NCBI RefSeq assembly: GCF_029222925.1 | Contig: NZ_JARHUI010000002.1 | Span: 310,001-374,000 of the forward strand | DNA from: Algoriphagus sp. CAU 1675 | GTDB lineage: Bacteria; Bacteroidota; Bacteroidia; Cytophagales; Cyclobacteriaceae | Length of the DNA stretch: 64,000 bases | Reading direction: 5' to 3' | Part shown: piece after piece, positions 28,891 through 38,470 of the stretch | Layout of the letters: each line of letters starts with the position of its first letter | Position numbering within the stretch: position 1 is the stretch's first letter | Made by a program: the position numbers and the translations under genes | Notes under the pieces: model-generated | The model's database searches: none | Told to the model about the DNA's origin: nothing | Seen by the model: only the letters and a program-made list of their open reading frames with translations

Positions 28891-30324
28891 ATGAACAAGC
28901 AACATTTCAATCGATGGGCTTTTGCCCTGGTAGCAGGAATACTCCTGTTGACTGGTTTGGGGGCTCAAAAAGCAAAAGCTGAAAGCTATAACGGCTATAT
29001 AGGTGTTTCCTTTCAGGTATTCTATGATGAATTGATGCCCTACGGGGACTGGGTAAGAGACGCAAGATATGGATATATCTGGCTTCCTGCCGTAGGACCT
29101 GACTTCCATCCTTATGGATCAAATGGACACTGGGCCATGACCGAATACGGTAATACTTGGGTATCTTATTACGATTGGGGCTGGGCTCCTTTCCATTACG
29201 GAAGATGGTATTTCGATGACTACTACCAAAGCTGGGCCTGGATTCCTGGATACGACTGGGGACCTGCCTGGGTAAGCTGGAGAAGTGGCGGAGGATACTA
29301 TGGATGGGCTCCTTTGGGACCGACTGTTTCCGTAAATGTTCGAATAGGAATCCCAAGTTTCCATTGGGTATTTCTTCCCCAGGTTAGGATCTATGACCGA
29401 TATGCCTACCGTCATTATGCACCTTACAGAAATCGGGTGAAGATCATCAACAGAACGACCATCATCAACAACACTGTAGTGTATAATAACAACACTTACA
29501 TCAGTGGTCCTAACAGAAGAGAGATCGAACGCGTGACTCGAAGAGCAGTTCCTGTGTACCAGCTTCGCGCAAGTAACAGACCAGGAAGAGCCGCTATGAG
29601 CAGAAACGCTGTAGACATGTATCGTCCGGAAATAAATGCATCCAGAGGAAGAACCGCAGATGCCAGACCTTCTAGAGTGGTTGAACCAAATCAGGCTAGA
29701 TCCAACCGGTCAACTTATGCGACCCCTTCTTCTAGAAATGCAAACCAGGGCTCCAGAACTCAGACTAGATCTGCCACTCCTTCTAGTAGAGGAAATCAGG
29801 GAGGTTCAAGAGTCAACTCTGCTCCTTCCAGATCCTCAAATTCAGGAGTAAGATCTGCCAACCCTTCAAGCGGGAGAGGCTCTGAATTCCAGACCAAGCC
29901 CTATCAGGACAACAGAAGCAGAACTTCTGCCCCAAGTCAAAGCAGACAGAGATCAGTAGGAACCCAGTCCAGTCCTTCCAGACAGAACAACGTTCGTACC
30001 GCTCCTAGCCAGCAAAGACAAAGCAACGTAAGAACTGCCCCTAGTCAGCAGAGACAAAGCAACGTAAGAACTGCCCCTAGTCAGCAGAGACAGAGTAATG
30101 TGAGGACTGCTCCTTCTCGTTCAAACTCCCAGGTTCGCTCTTCAAGCAGAACCCAAACTTCAAGACCAGCGGTAAAACAATCCGCCCCTAGCAGACAGAG
30201 TGGAGCGAGAGTTTCGAGTCAAAGTTCAAGAAGCAGCGCCCCTAAAGTGAGCAGAACAAGCCCTAGCAGAAGCAGCTCCTCTACAGGAAGCAGAAGTTCA
30301 AGAGGAAACAACAGAGGTAATTAA
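28891..30324 (+). CDS. DUF6600-type protein with Ser/Arg-rich repetitive tail
   Basis: A 477-residue exported protein. The start at 28891 gives a good signal peptide (about residues 9-30, ending AKAES); the longer frame from 28771 adds a polar, non-signal N terminus. Residues about 30-180 are a Trp/Tyr/Gly-rich domain with repeated GYIWLP, WGWAPFHYGRWYFDD, WAWIPGYDWGPAWVSWR and YYGWAPLGP, as in DUF6600. From about 270 on the protein is low-complexity, rich in Ser, Arg, Gln and Pro, with a 12-residue tandem repeat (see 29986). Likely cell-surface or periplasmic, possibly binding polyanions; function unknown. Confidence 0.8.
   Translation: MNKQHFNRWAFALVAGILLLTGLGAQKAKAESYNGYIGVSFQVFYDELMPYGDWVRDARYGYIWLPAVGPDFHPYGSNGHWAMTEYGNTWVSYYDWGWAPFHYGRWYFDDYYQSWAWIPGYDWGPAWVSWRSGGGYYGWAPLGPTVSVNVRIGIPSFHWVFLPQVRIYDRYAYRHYAPYRNRVKIINRTTIINNTVVYNNNTYISGPNRREIERVTRRAVPVYQLRASNRPGRAAMSRNAVDMYRPEINASRGRTADARPSRVVEPNQARSNRSTYATPSSRNANQGSRTQTRSATPSSRGNQGGSRVNSAPSRSSNSGVRSANPSSGRGSEFQTKPYQDNRSRTSAPSQSRQRSVGTQSSPSRQNNVRTAPSQQRQSNVRTAPSQQRQSNVRTAPSQQRQSNVRTAPSRSNSQVRSSSRTQTSRPAVKQSAPSRQSGARVSSQSSRSSAPKVSRTSPSRSSSSTGSRSSRGNNRGN
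29986..30120 (+). repeat. 36-bp tandem repeats inside the DUF6600 gene
   Basis: Three full 36-bp units (29986-30021, 30022-30057, 30058-30093) and a partial fourth encode S/N-N-V-R-T-A-P-S-Q-Q-R-Q. Units 2 and 3 are nearly identical at DNA level, suggesting recent slippage or unequal exchange. The repeat keeps frame. Confidence 0.9.
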
Positions 30325-30344
30325 TCTGAATTCTAAACCAACTT

Positions 30345-30379
30345 AAAAGCATAACCAAAATACTGGTTATGCTTTTTTT
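30345..30379 (+). terminator. Intrinsic terminator
   Basis: The 13-bp perfect stem AAAAGCATAACCA/TGGTTATGCTTTT (30345-30357, 30364-30376) with a 6-base loop and T-run follows the DUF6600 gene. Confidence 0.9.
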
Positions 30380-30457
30380 GTTTCTGGATGTGGATCTTAT
30401 TCGTTGGCATTACCTCATTTTTCCTAACTTATTAACCTGAAAAAAACCACGAACCCT

Positions 30458-33400
30458 ATGAAGCGATTTATAGCCATTTGCTTATTTATTTTACAATCTT
30501 CAGCTTTTGCCCAAACAAGCTTTGATTCAAGTCTTCCCATCAAATACCGAAACATTGGGCCATTCCGAGGTGGAAGGTCTGTGACAGCCACCGGAGTGAT
30601 GAATGACCCCCTTACCTATTACTTCGGTACTACGGGAGGCGGACTTTGGAAAACCACCGATGCAGGGCAGCATTGGAACAATATTTCCGACGGATTTTTT
30701 AAAACAGGTTCTGTGGGAGCCGTAGCCGCATCCGAATCCAACCCCAATATCCTCTACGTGGGTATGGGAGAGCATCCCCCACGCGGAGTGATGAGTTCCT
30801 ATGGGGATGGAGTCTATAAATCCACCGATGCTGGCAAAACCTGGAAGAAAATAGGCCTGGAGAAAACCCAGCATATCTCAAGAATCCAGATCCACCCTAG
30901 CAATCCGGACATCGTCTATGTCGCTGCACAGGGAACCCTGTATTCTCCAAATGAAGAACGAGGCATCTACAAATCCACTGATGGAGGTCTGACTTGGGAG
31001 AAAGTCCTTTTTGTAGACAACATGACCGGAGCCGTGGAATTATCCATGGACATGAACTTTCCGGAAATCCTCTATGCCGCCATGTGGGAGCATCAGCGTT
31101 TCCCTTGGCAGGTCAAATCTGGAGGCCCGGGATCGAATCTCTACAAATCAACCGATTCAGGAAAGACCTGGAAAAAACTCGAAAATGGACTTCCTGCCGA
31201 GAAAGGGAAAATGGCCATTTCAGTCTCAAGAGCCAATTCGAACAAGGTTTATGCCTTGATAGAAAGTGACACCTACAAGGATTTGGGAGGCCTCTTTGTA
31301 TCCAACGATGGAGGAGAAAACTGGACCTTGGTGAATAAGGACAATCGATTGACGCAAAGAGCCTGGTATTACATCGAGGTATTTGCTGATCCTCAAAATG
31401 AAAACAAGGTCTATGTGCAGAGCGCTCCCATGTTGGTATCCATTGATGGAGGAAAGAACTTTGAGAGCATCGATGGTGCACATGGAGATTACCACGATCT
31501 CTGGATCAATCCCAACAATCCGAACAACCTGATCCTTGCTGATGACGGTGGTGGATCCATTTCTTTCAACGGTGGTAAAACCTGGTCCACCCAAAACAAC
31601 ATGCCTACCTCCCAATTCTACCGGATCAATGTAGACAATCAATTCCCTTACCGAATCTATGGTGGACAGCAGGACAATACTTCCGTGGTGATTTCCAGCT
31701 TGGCTTTGGGACGTGGAAACATTACCCAGGAACACTGGAATTACTCCGCAGGTGGGGAATCTGCCTTTCTGGCCTTCGATCCGGATGATCCAAGATATGT
31801 GCTTGGAGGCAGCTACCAAGGCACGATTGAAGTTTTGGACATGCAGACTCAGGGCTCAACCAATATCATGGCGGCTCCCATCCAGTATCTTGGGATGGAC
31901 GCCAAGGACATGAAATACCGCTTCAACTGGAATGCACCTATCATTTGGTCCCAGCATGAACCGAACACCTTTTACCACGGGGCACAAGTCCTGCTCAAAA
32001 CCCAGGATTGGGGAAAAACCTGGACAGAGGTTTCTCCTGATCTGACCAGAAACGAAAAAGAAAAGCAGGGAAAAGCTGGGGTTCCATTTACCAATGAAGC
32101 TGTGGGAGCGGAAAACTACGGAACACTGGCTTATGTGATAGAATCTCCGCATGAAGCCGGAGTGATCTGGACCGGATCTGATGATGGATTGGTGCAACTG
32201 ACCCGGGATTTTGGCAAGACCTGGATCAATGTCACTCCAAAGGGCCTACAGGAATGTCTGGTTAATGCCATTGAGGTTTCTCCTCACGATCCTGCCACAG
32301 CTTATATCGCTACCACCCGTTACAAGTTCAACGACCATACTCCGGGCATCTACAAAACCACCGACTACGGAAAGACCTGGACCAATATCTCCAAGGGAAT
32401 TCCTTATGGAGCCTTTACCCGGGTAGTGCGGGAAGACACCGAGAAAAAGGGGCTGCTCTTTGCAGGAACTGAGTTGGGCATGTACATCTCCAAGGACGGC
32501 GGTGCCAACTGGACTCCTTTTCAACTCAACTTACCGATCACACCTATTACGGATCTCAAAGTGGCCCACAATGACCTGATCGTGGCAACCTCTGGCCGCT
32601 CCTATTGGATTCTGGATGAACTGAATGTAGTCAGAGAACTTCAACCCAAGGTTGAAAACATCACGCTCTACACTCCGGAAGACGCACTTTTGGGCAACTG
32701 GTATTCTTCCATGAACGGAGGAAATCTGGACGACTTTACAGGAATGAGTTCCGATGGAGGATTGAACCCTGCCAATGGAATGGTCATTTACTATCACCTG
32801 CCGGAAAATATCAGCGATTCCACCGAGCTGACCTTGGAATTCTTGGACGCCAATGGCAATCTGGTAAGAAAGCTATCTTCCAAAAAAGATCCCGAATCCA
32901 AAACCTGGGCAGGAGGTCCTCCAGCTGCAGCTACAATTTCTGCACGAAAAGGCCTGAACCGATTTGTCTGGGATTTGCGCTACCCTACCCTGCCGGGAAT
33001 TCCAGGAGTCTATATAGAATCCAGTTACCGAGGTCACAAGGCCATCCCGGGAACCTATACCGTGAAGCTAAGCGGAGGGGGAATCAGCACGGAAGCAAAA
33101 GCGGAAATCAAGGACATCCCTGCCTATAAGCTAACTCAAGCCGATTATCAGGCCTATCATGAGTGGATGAGCCAATTGGAATCCGAGGTGATAACCATGC
33201 ATACGATGGTCAATACCGCCAAGGACTATCAGGATCAATTGGCAGGTCTCTTGAAAAAACTGGAAGGAAATGAAGCCCTTCAAGGCCTCAAAAGCGAGGG
33301 AGAAAAGCTGATCAAAGAACTCAAGGCTTGGGATGAAAACATGGTCCAGAGAAGATCCACAGCTTATGATGATGTAGAAAACTTCCCCAATAAATTCAGC

Positions 33401-33598
33401 GCCAACTTTATGTTTATGATGAACCATGGAGAAAGCTCCATTCCTAGAGTCAACGAAGGTACCAAAGCCGAATATGCACGGTTAATGGAAGAGTGGGAAC
33501 CGCTAAAAGCCGAAGGTGATCGATTGATCCAAACTGCTATTCCAGCCTTTAATAAGCTGGCAAATGAAGCTGGAGTTGGGGTATTGTTTGTGAAGTGA
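30458..33598 (+). CDS. Large BNR/VPS10-like secreted beta-propeller protein
   Basis: A 1046-residue secreted protein with signal peptide [19 protein letters not shown]. Residues about 25-740 hold many Asp-box motifs ([56 protein letters not shown]), consistent with two seven-bladed propellers as in sortilin/xyloglucanase-like proteins. A beta-sandwich follows ([20 protein letters not shown]), then a helical C-terminal part (from about 890). Despite 'glycosyl hydrolase' annotations of such proteins, no catalytic pair is evident; binding, or peptide and surface processing, are equally possible. Confidence 0.85.
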   Translation: MKRFIAICLFILQSSAFAQTSFDSSLPIKYRNIGPFRGGRSVTATGVMNDPLTYYFGTTGGGLWKTTDAGQHWNNISDGFFKTGSVGAVAASESNPNILYVGMGEHPPRGVMSSYGDGVYKSTDAGKTWKKIGLEKTQHISRIQIHPSNPDIVYVAAQGTLYSPNEERGIYKSTDGGLTWEKVLFVDNMTGAVELSMDMNFPEILYAAMWEHQRFPWQVKSGGPGSNLYKSTDSGKTWKKLENGLPAEKGKMAISVSRANSNKVYALIESDTYKDLGGLFVSNDGGENWTLVNKDNRLTQRAWYYIEVFADPQNENKVYVQSAPMLVSIDGGKNFESIDGAHGDYHDLWINPNNPNNLILADDGGGSISFNGGKTWSTQNNMPTSQFYRINVDNQFPYRIYGGQQDNTSVVISSLALGRGNITQEHWNYSAGGESAFLAFDPDDPRYVLGGSYQGTIEVLDMQTQGSTNIMAAPIQYLGMDAKDMKYRFNWNAPIIWSQHEPNTFYHGAQVLLKTQDWGKTWTEVSPDLTRNEKEKQGKAGVPFTNEAVGAENYGTLAYVIESPHEAGVIWTGSDDGLVQLTRDFGKTWINVTPKGLQECLVNAIEVSPHDPATAYIATTRYKFNDHTPGIYKTTDYGKTWTNISKGIPYGAFTRVVREDTEKKGLLFAGTELGMYISKDGGANWTPFQLNLPITPITDLKVAHNDLIVATSGRSYWILDELNVVRELQPKVENITLYTPEDALLGNWYSSMNGGNLDDFTGMSSDGGLNPANGMVIYYHLPENISDSTELTLEFLDANGNLVRKLSSKKDPESKTWAGGPPAAATISARKGLNRFVWDLRYPTLPGIPGVYIESSYRGHKAIPGTYTVKLSGGGISTEAKAEIKDIPAYKLTQADYQAYHEWMSQLESEVITMHTMVNTAKDYQDQLAGLLKKLEGNEALQGLKSEGEKLIKELKAWDENMVQRRSTAYDDVENFPNKFSANFMFMMNHGESSIPRVNEGTKAEYARLMEEWEPLKAEGDRLIQTAIPAFNKLANEAGVGVLFVK

Positions 33599-33610
33599 TT
33601 GGATGAATTG

Positions 33611-33660
33611 ACCAATTGTAAATTGGTAAGGATATATGGGTGGGATTGCAAATCCCACCC
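33611..33660. repeat. REP-like hairpin doublet, copy 1
   Basis: Two perfect hairpins with 3-base loops: ACCAATT-gta-AATTGGT (33611-33627) and GGGTGGGATT-gca-AATCCCACCC (33638-33660), joined by a linker containing AAGGATA. It is followed by a conserved tail, CAGCGTTCAACTGAACTTC. Same architecture as the copies at 33734 and 46454. Confidence 0.85.
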
Positions 33661-33733
33661 AGCGTTCAACTGAACTTCAAAAGTGCTTAGGAAATACTTT
33701 ACCTAGTGGAGTATTGTTTGTGAACTGATATTT

Positions 33734-33782
33734 CCAATTACAAATTGGTAGGGATATACGGGTGGAATTTCCAATTCCACCC
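33734..33782. repeat. REP-like hairpin doublet, copy 2
   Basis: CCAATT-aca-AATTGG (33734-33748), linker with GGGATA, then GGGTGGAATT-tcc-AATTCCACCC (33760-33782), then a tail like that of copy 1 (CTTTCAACTGAACTTCAAAA). The stem bases differ from copy 1 in a compensating way, so base pairing is conserved while sequence is not. Confidence 0.85.
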
Positions 33783-33960
33783 GGCTTTCAACTGAACTTC
33801 AAAAGCGCTATGAAGAATTTACGCCTAGAGAGGTGAAAAGCTTCAACCAAATTTAACATATGTTATAATGGAAGGTAAAAAAAGAAAATTTAAATAGAAA
33901 ATTAAACTATTAAATTAAAGAATCAAATTATAAATTTTTATTAAGATAAAAGGACAGGCG

Positions 33961-35745
33961 ATGATAACTAATATAGAATTTTTAGGAAATGACACAAATG
34001 GACTTAAGCGATATTCAATTAAGGTAAGTATTGATAAAGACCTTGATTTGGTAGAGAAATTGACAGGTAAAATCTCTTTTTCAAAAATTCTAGAAATTAG
34101 TTTTCACAATCTCGCTTGGAATAACACCTTAAACTTAAGGTCCAATTTTCAAATAGAAATTCCAATTATTGAATTTTCAAAACTAATTCACGATGACACC
34201 GAATCCTTTGAGGTAGAAAAAATTTCTTCAAATAGTTTAAAAGGATTAGAAGAGGAACTTGAATTAAAAGTTTTAAAATCGCAATTAAAATGGAATAAAG
34301 ACTTTATTCTTTATTGTCTTATAAATTTATTTCCAGACTTGAATGAAACAATTAATTTCAATGAGCTAGATAAATATTACTTAAATAATAACAAATACAA
34401 TAAAGATTATTCCCCAAAAAATCTTAGACCTATTCTTGCTCAAGAAAAACCTAACATAGATTTACTAAAAGAAATTCTTTCTAATCTCGAGATCATTAAA
34501 TCATTAGAATTCAAACCTCATAATTTTAAAGAAGAAGAATTCATCGGTGAAAAACCTAAAAAAAGCTTTCTAAATAAATTAACAGGTCAATATAAAATTG
34601 ATCTTAAAAAATATGAGGATTTAAAGAAAAATCATCTCCAAAATCAGCAAGCAAAGAAAGAAGTAAAACTTCAAAAAATAAAGAAATATAAAACTCTGAC
34701 TAACGAATTTGCAAATGATTACATTGAACTTATCAAGGATAAGATAGAATCAATCCATAGCAAAAGAAATCAGAGTGAAGAGAATTTTGAATCAAAAATT
34801 AAAAATTTATTAGACCAAAATATAATAAATTCATATTACAAATTTAAATACGAATTATTTTTAAAAAATGATTCCCTATTATTAGAATTTTTTCTCCCTT
34901 CATTTGAGGACTTTTTAGACTCAAGAAATGTAAAAACAACAAAAACTGGAATTAAAAATTCAGAAAAAGAATATAAAGAAATCTGTATTTCGATAATTTT
35001 CGGATTAGCTGATTTTATATTCAAAAATGACAATGAGAAAAAGATTAAGCAATTATATTTTAATTGCTTCATTTCATTCATAGACAAATCAATAGGCAAA
35101 CTAAAAGAAAATTGCATAATTTCTATATCTTTTTCTAGGGATGAGTTTTATGGAATAGATCTAAATCATATTGACCTATCTGAAGCATTTAAGAAGTTTA
35201 ATGGTCTTGCAGCTTCAAATATTTCAGAAAGTATTTCGGTAAGGCCGATAATGACTATAAATAGAGAGGATAAAAGATTTGTTGAAAATAAGGATATTAT
35301 TCAGTCCATTGATGAAAGAACAAATTTAGCAATAATGGACTGGGAAGATTTCGAGCATCTAATTAGAGATTTATTTGAGAAAGAGTTCAGTTCATCAGGA
35401 GGCGAAGTAAAAATTACTCAATCTAGTAGAGATGGAGGGATTGATGCTATTGCCTTTGACCCCGACCCAATTCGAGGAGGGAAAATTGTTATTCAGTCCA
35501 AAAGATATACAAATGTTGTTGGAGTCTCTGCCGTTCGAGACCTTTATGGAACAATGATTAATGAAGGAGCAAATAAAGGTATTCTAGTGACTACTTCCCA
35601 CTTTGGTAGTGATGCGTATCAATTTTCAAAAAATAAACCCCTAAGCTTAATTGATGGAGACAATCTTTTACAGCTATTGATAAAACATAATTTTAAAGCA
35701 AAAATTGATATTAAAGAAGCAAGGGAAATAAGGAAAAACGGTTAA
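33961..35745 (+). CDS. Mrr-type restriction endonuclease domain protein
   Basis: A 594-residue cytoplasmic protein. The C-terminal about 130 residues are a PD-(D/E)XK Mrr_cat domain: MDWEDFEHLIRDLFEKEF, then RDGGIDAIAFD (catalytic Asp495 of G-G-x-D) and IVIQSKRY (Gln512-Ser-Lys514, the Q-x-K variant), then GILVTTSHFGSDAYQFS. The N-terminal 450 residues are Lys/Asn/Glu/Leu-rich and helical, with no domain I recognise; they may sense modified DNA or another trigger. The gene is visibly much richer in A+T than its neighbours, suggesting transfer. A membrane-protein gene follows after 32 bases. Likely a type IV restriction or other anti-phage role. Confidence 0.85.
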   Translation: MITNIEFLGNDTNGLKRYSIKVSIDKDLDLVEKLTGKISFSKILEISFHNLAWNNTLNLRSNFQIEIPIIEFSKLIHDDTESFEVEKISSNSLKGLEEELELKVLKSQLKWNKDFILYCLINLFPDLNETINFNELDKYYLNNNKYNKDYSPKNLRPILAQEKPNIDLLKEILSNLEIIKSLEFKPHNFKEEEFIGEKPKKSFLNKLTGQYKIDLKKYEDLKKNHLQNQQAKKEVKLQKIKKYKTLTNEFANDYIELIKDKIESIHSKRNQSEENFESKIKNLLDQNIINSYYKFKYELFLKNDSLLLEFFLPSFEDFLDSRNVKTTKTGIKNSEKEYKEICISIIFGLADFIFKNDNEKKIKQLYFNCFISFIDKSIGKLKENCIISISFSRDEFYGIDLNHIDLSEAFKKFNGLAASNISESISVRPIMTINREDKRFVENKDIIQSIDERTNLAIMDWEDFEHLIRDLFEKEFSSSGGEVKITQSSRDGGIDAIAFDPDPIRGGKIVIQSKRYTNVVGVSAVRDLYGTMINEGANKGILVTTSHFGSDAYQFSKNKPLSLIDGDNLLQLLIKHNFKAKIDIKEAREIRKNG

Positions 35746-35777
35746 CATAAGAAGTTTCAAATAAATAATTTTTAAAA

Positions 35778-36467
35778 ATGGATTTTTGCCAATCACTTAT
35801 AAGCAACTCTAATATAATAACAACTTGGATTCAATCCTTTGCTGCTTTGGCAAGTGTTACACTACTCTTTAAGGGGTATTTAATCGCTAAAAATTTTCGC
35901 AACGAACATAAGGAGAAAATAAGAATCGAAAGAGAGCATCGATTTGCAGAAAAGATTCTTGAATTGATGAAAAAAATTGATTTAGAGATGAACTCATTAT
36001 TTGACACTAAAATTCTAGAAACTCAAGAAGGAAGGCATGAAGTTCAAAGAATTAATCAATTAACTGATCCCTGTACTTTGCAAGGAATTACAAAAATTCG
36101 ATATTACTATCTTAGGCATATTGCCGTTAAACTAAACAAACCACATAAATGGCCATTAATACTTTCAATATTTAGAGAAATGGAGCTATTTATTGAATAC
36201 TTTGAAAGTAAATCCATGTCAGAAAGTAAGGTTAGAATGATATTTGCCTGTAAGGCAATTATCGAATGGATTGAAGACACTTTTCTCATATTAGCAAATG
36301 AAAAATTTGGAACGTTAGACGAATATTTACAACATTTTGAGATAAACATTATACATAATTTTCCAGATACTATGTTGGTTAAAAGTCCCTTCATAGATAG
36401 GTACCAAAAATATAGAGATAAATTAACCAAAGAGGTTTTTAACATTTTAAAAGGAAATAAAAGATAA
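35778..36467 (+). CDS. Unknown protein with one N-terminal membrane helix, paired with Mrr-type nuclease
   Basis: A 229-residue protein. Residues about 15-35 (TTWIQSFAALASVTLLFKGYL) form a single transmembrane helix, followed by a basic, charged, helical cytoplasmic part (KNFRNEHKEKIRIEREHRFAEKILELMKKID and onward), with no recognised catalytic motif. This topology resembles small membrane proteins of unknown function common in defence islands. A+T-rich like the preceding nuclease gene and 32 bases after it, so probably the same operon and the same acquired segment. An in-frame gene remnant starts right after its stop. Confidence 0.7.
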   Translation: MDFCQSLISNSNIITTWIQSFAALASVTLLFKGYLIAKNFRNEHKEKIRIEREHRFAEKILELMKKIDLEMNSLFDTKILETQEGRHEVQRINQLTDPCTLQGITKIRYYYLRHIAVKLNKPHKWPLILSIFREMELFIEYFESKSMSESKVRMIFACKAIIEWIEDTFLILANEKFGTLDEYLQHFEINIIHNFPDTMLVKSPFIDRYQKYRDKLTKEVFNILKGNKR

Positions 36468-36686
36468 GAAGCATACTCCCCTACTCCTTCTTATCAGACC
36501 TTTCAAAAAGCCATAGAGCACGATAATCCCGAGATATGTGCAAACACGATGATCACCTTAATTAAAATCTGCACTTATCTACTAAGTCAACAAATCAAAA
36601 AACTAGAAATAGAGTTTGTGAAAGAGGGTGGATTGAGAGAGCGAATGACTAGAGCAAGAATTGAGGAAAGAAAAAAGAATCGATAG
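36468..36686 (+). pseudogene. Remnant of a four-helix-bundle suffix-domain protein
   Basis: In frame directly after the TAA at 36465-36467, the sequence reads SYQTFQKAIEHDNPEICANTM, then ITLIKICTYLLSQQIKKLE, then EFVKEGGLRERMTRARIEER and a stop at 36684. This matches the C-terminal part of four-helix-bundle suffix proteins (relatives of the 23S rRNA intervening-sequence/Avd family), especially EGGLRERMTRAR. The N-terminal bundle is missing and the first in-frame ATG (36548) is internal, so I call it a 5'-truncated pseudogene. Its left edge probably marks the right boundary of the AT-rich insert. Confidence 0.65.
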
Positions 36687-36795
36687 TTTTTTAGGACAAG
36701 TGAGAAATTTGGAACTCAGGCCCAAGTGTCACAAATGTCCCAAAAAAGCTACTAATTACATCAAAAAGTAGTAACACAATATTGTAATTAGGCAT

Positions 36796-36882
36796 TTCTA
36801 CTCCCTTCTGGGAGTAGAATCATGGTTAGAACTAGGCGTAGTTTGCAACTACGCCTTCCTATCCAAACGAATTTGTAATTCG
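36796..36882. repeat. Hairpin cluster with REP-like doublet (opposite orientation)
   Basis: First a 10-bp hairpin, TTCTACTCCC-ttct-GGGAGTAGAA (36796-36819). Then GGCGTAGTT-tgc-AACTACGCC (36835-36855), a linker TTCCTATCCAAA (reverse complement contains GGATA), and CGAATT-tgt-AATTCG (36868-36882). This is the reverse-strand orientation of the doublet at 33611. It ends about 30 bases before the next gene. Confidence 0.8.
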
Positions 36883-36913
36883 CAAAACCTTCCAAACCCA
36901 GTCTTTCCCAAAA

Positions 36914-37747
36914 ATGACCCCCGACTCCCTCACTAACTTCCTTTATCTGGCAGATACTTTACCCAAAAAGTATCCTGAGTTTTATGCCCGTTTGGAAAAG
37001 GAATTAAAGGAGCAGAAAGTTGATTTTGACTTTTTACCCGGCACCAAAGATGTCTGGGCGGTAGATTATATGCCGATTCAGGTTGGGGACCGATTTATTC
37101 AGTTTCGATACGATCCGGGCTATCTCAAACCCCAAACTTTCCACAAAACCATCTCCGACGTGGATGCGATTTGTGCCGCTTTGGGAATCGAAACCGTGAA
37201 ACCGGATATTGTACTGGATGGAGGAAACTTGGTTCGCTCTCAGCATCAGGCCATTTTGACCAACCGGGTTTTTCAGGACAATCCGGATTGGGATCGCAAG
37301 AAATTGCTTTTCCAAATTCAAGACCTTTTGGAGCTGGACCGGATTATCCTGATTCCTGAGCAGCCCGGGGATTATACCGGACATGCGGACGGGATGGTTC
37401 GGTTTATCGACGAGCATACCCTTCTAGCCAATGACTTTTCCCGGGAGGAGAAAGAGTTCTACGAAGCCTTTGAAATTGCCCTGCACAATACCGGATTGGA
37501 GGTGGTTTACCTTCCCTACAATGTCTACCAAAACCCCAATAACAACTACGCCAATGGAGATTACATCAATTACCTCCAGATGCGACAGGGGATTTTCGTA
37601 CCTACCTTCGGACTTCCGGAAGATGAAAAAGCAATTCAGGTTATCGAGACTTGCTTCCCAGACCAAAAAATAATTCCCATCGAATCCAACGACCTCGCAA
37701 AGGACGGAGGGATATTGAATTGCATCAGCTGGAATATTTTTAAATAG
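36914..37747 (+). CDS. Agmatine deiminase / peptidylarginine deiminase (PPAD)-family protein
   Basis: A 277-residue cytoplasmic protein of the guanidino-group-modifying superfamily. Visible motifs: DVWAVDYMPIQ (first Asp; the usual W-x-R-D-x-x-P has lost its Arg), LDGGN, YTGHADGMVRFID (the G-H-x-D pair) and the nucleophile Cys in DGGILNCISWNIF at the C terminus. At 277 residues it is shorter than typical agmatine deiminases (about 340), the N-terminal part being abbreviated. It probably deiminates a guanidino compound; whether that is agmatine is unclear because substrate residues cannot be assigned. No associated putrescine genes. Confidence 0.8.
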   Translation: MTPDSLTNFLYLADTLPKKYPEFYARLEKELKEQKVDFDFLPGTKDVWAVDYMPIQVGDRFIQFRYDPGYLKPQTFHKTISDVDAICAALGIETVKPDIVLDGGNLVRSQHQAILTNRVFQDNPDWDRKKLLFQIQDLLELDRIILIPEQPGDYTGHADGMVRFIDEHTLLANDFSREEKEFYEAFEIALHNTGLEVVYLPYNVYQNPNNNYANGDYINYLQMRQGIFVPTFGLPEDEKAIQVIETCFPDQKIIPIESNDLAKDGGILNCISWNIFK

Positions 37748-37867
37748 GGATTTCTCTTTCCATCCCCCCAACCCATATTCTAACTATTGGCTGTTAGTTT
37801 AAAATTGTAAGATTTCCCTTATTTTTAATTTACACTCCGAAGTTGTTTCCTTCAAACCGACATCAAT

Positions 37868-38224
37868 ATGTTATCCAAAACCAAAAACACAATACTTTCT
37901 GCATTTTTACTAGCATCCCTTACAGCATGTAAAGAAGAACCCATAGCGGTTGATTTCCTGAAGTTTCAAAATGACCTTGTCTTGTTTACTGTAGAAAACA
38001 ATACGGGAGAAGACATCTACTCCATTGGATTTGAAATCACTTACTTTACTTCAGATCATTCTATAATTGACGTCGACACCTTAAAGTTTTCCAAAACTTC
38101 CGATCCGGAGGGCATCCAAAAACCATTTGTTGAGGCAGGAAGTGAAACGTTCTTTTCCTATTCCATGCCCCCAAACACATCCTCGGCTTCTGCCAGAGCT
38201 TTTGAATTCAGTTTCAACAAATAG
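37868..38224 (+). CDS. Small lipoprotein of unknown function
   Basis: A 118-residue lipoprotein with lipobox LTAC (Cys21). The mature part is beta-rich (FLKFQNDLVLFTVENNTGEDIYSIGFEITYF), suggesting an immunoglobulin-like sandwich. Family not recognised. It stands alone; the following 246 bases up to the next gene show no structure apart from a promoter-like box. Confidence 0.7.
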   Translation: MLSKTKNTILSAFLLASLTACKEEPIAVDFLKFQNDLVLFTVENNTGEDIYSIGFEITYFTSDHSIIDVDTLKFSKTSDPEGIQKPFVEAGSETFFSYSMPPNTSSASARAFEFSFNK

Positions 38225-38444
38225 GCGCCATCGGGGTGTTGAATAGAATTGATTCTTAAAAAGGCGTTTGCCAGAGTGTAGCTTGCATCTTCGCTCCCTT
38301 ATCCCATCGAATCCTTTAGCCAGATTTTAATCCACCCAATCCCTTTGATAATTAGACTAAACTTTGCGGGAAAGATCAATTTTTGTTCAAAAAATATTTT
38401 TGATAGGGACTACTTAGAACTATATAAATAATCGAAATAGAGAT

Positions 38445-38452
38445 TATATTTG
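38445..38452 (+). promoter_or_regulatory. Possible Bacteroidota -7 box
   Basis: TATATTTG matches the TAnnTTTG consensus, 18 bases before the ATG at 38471. No convincing -33 TTG at the right distance, so tentative. Confidence 0.35.
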
Positions 38453-38470
38453 GATCTAACCCAAATCCAA

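Noticed and set aside
29986-30120. CRISPR array
   Set aside because: Units are contiguous 36-bp coding repeats with no unique spacers.
31226-31819. A 197-codon minus-strand frame
   Set aside because: Opposite the BNR protein, with no recognisable motif; a shadow frame.
38225-38470. A gene or repeat in this gap
   Set aside because: Only a possible -7 box is seen; no open frame or hairpin stands out.
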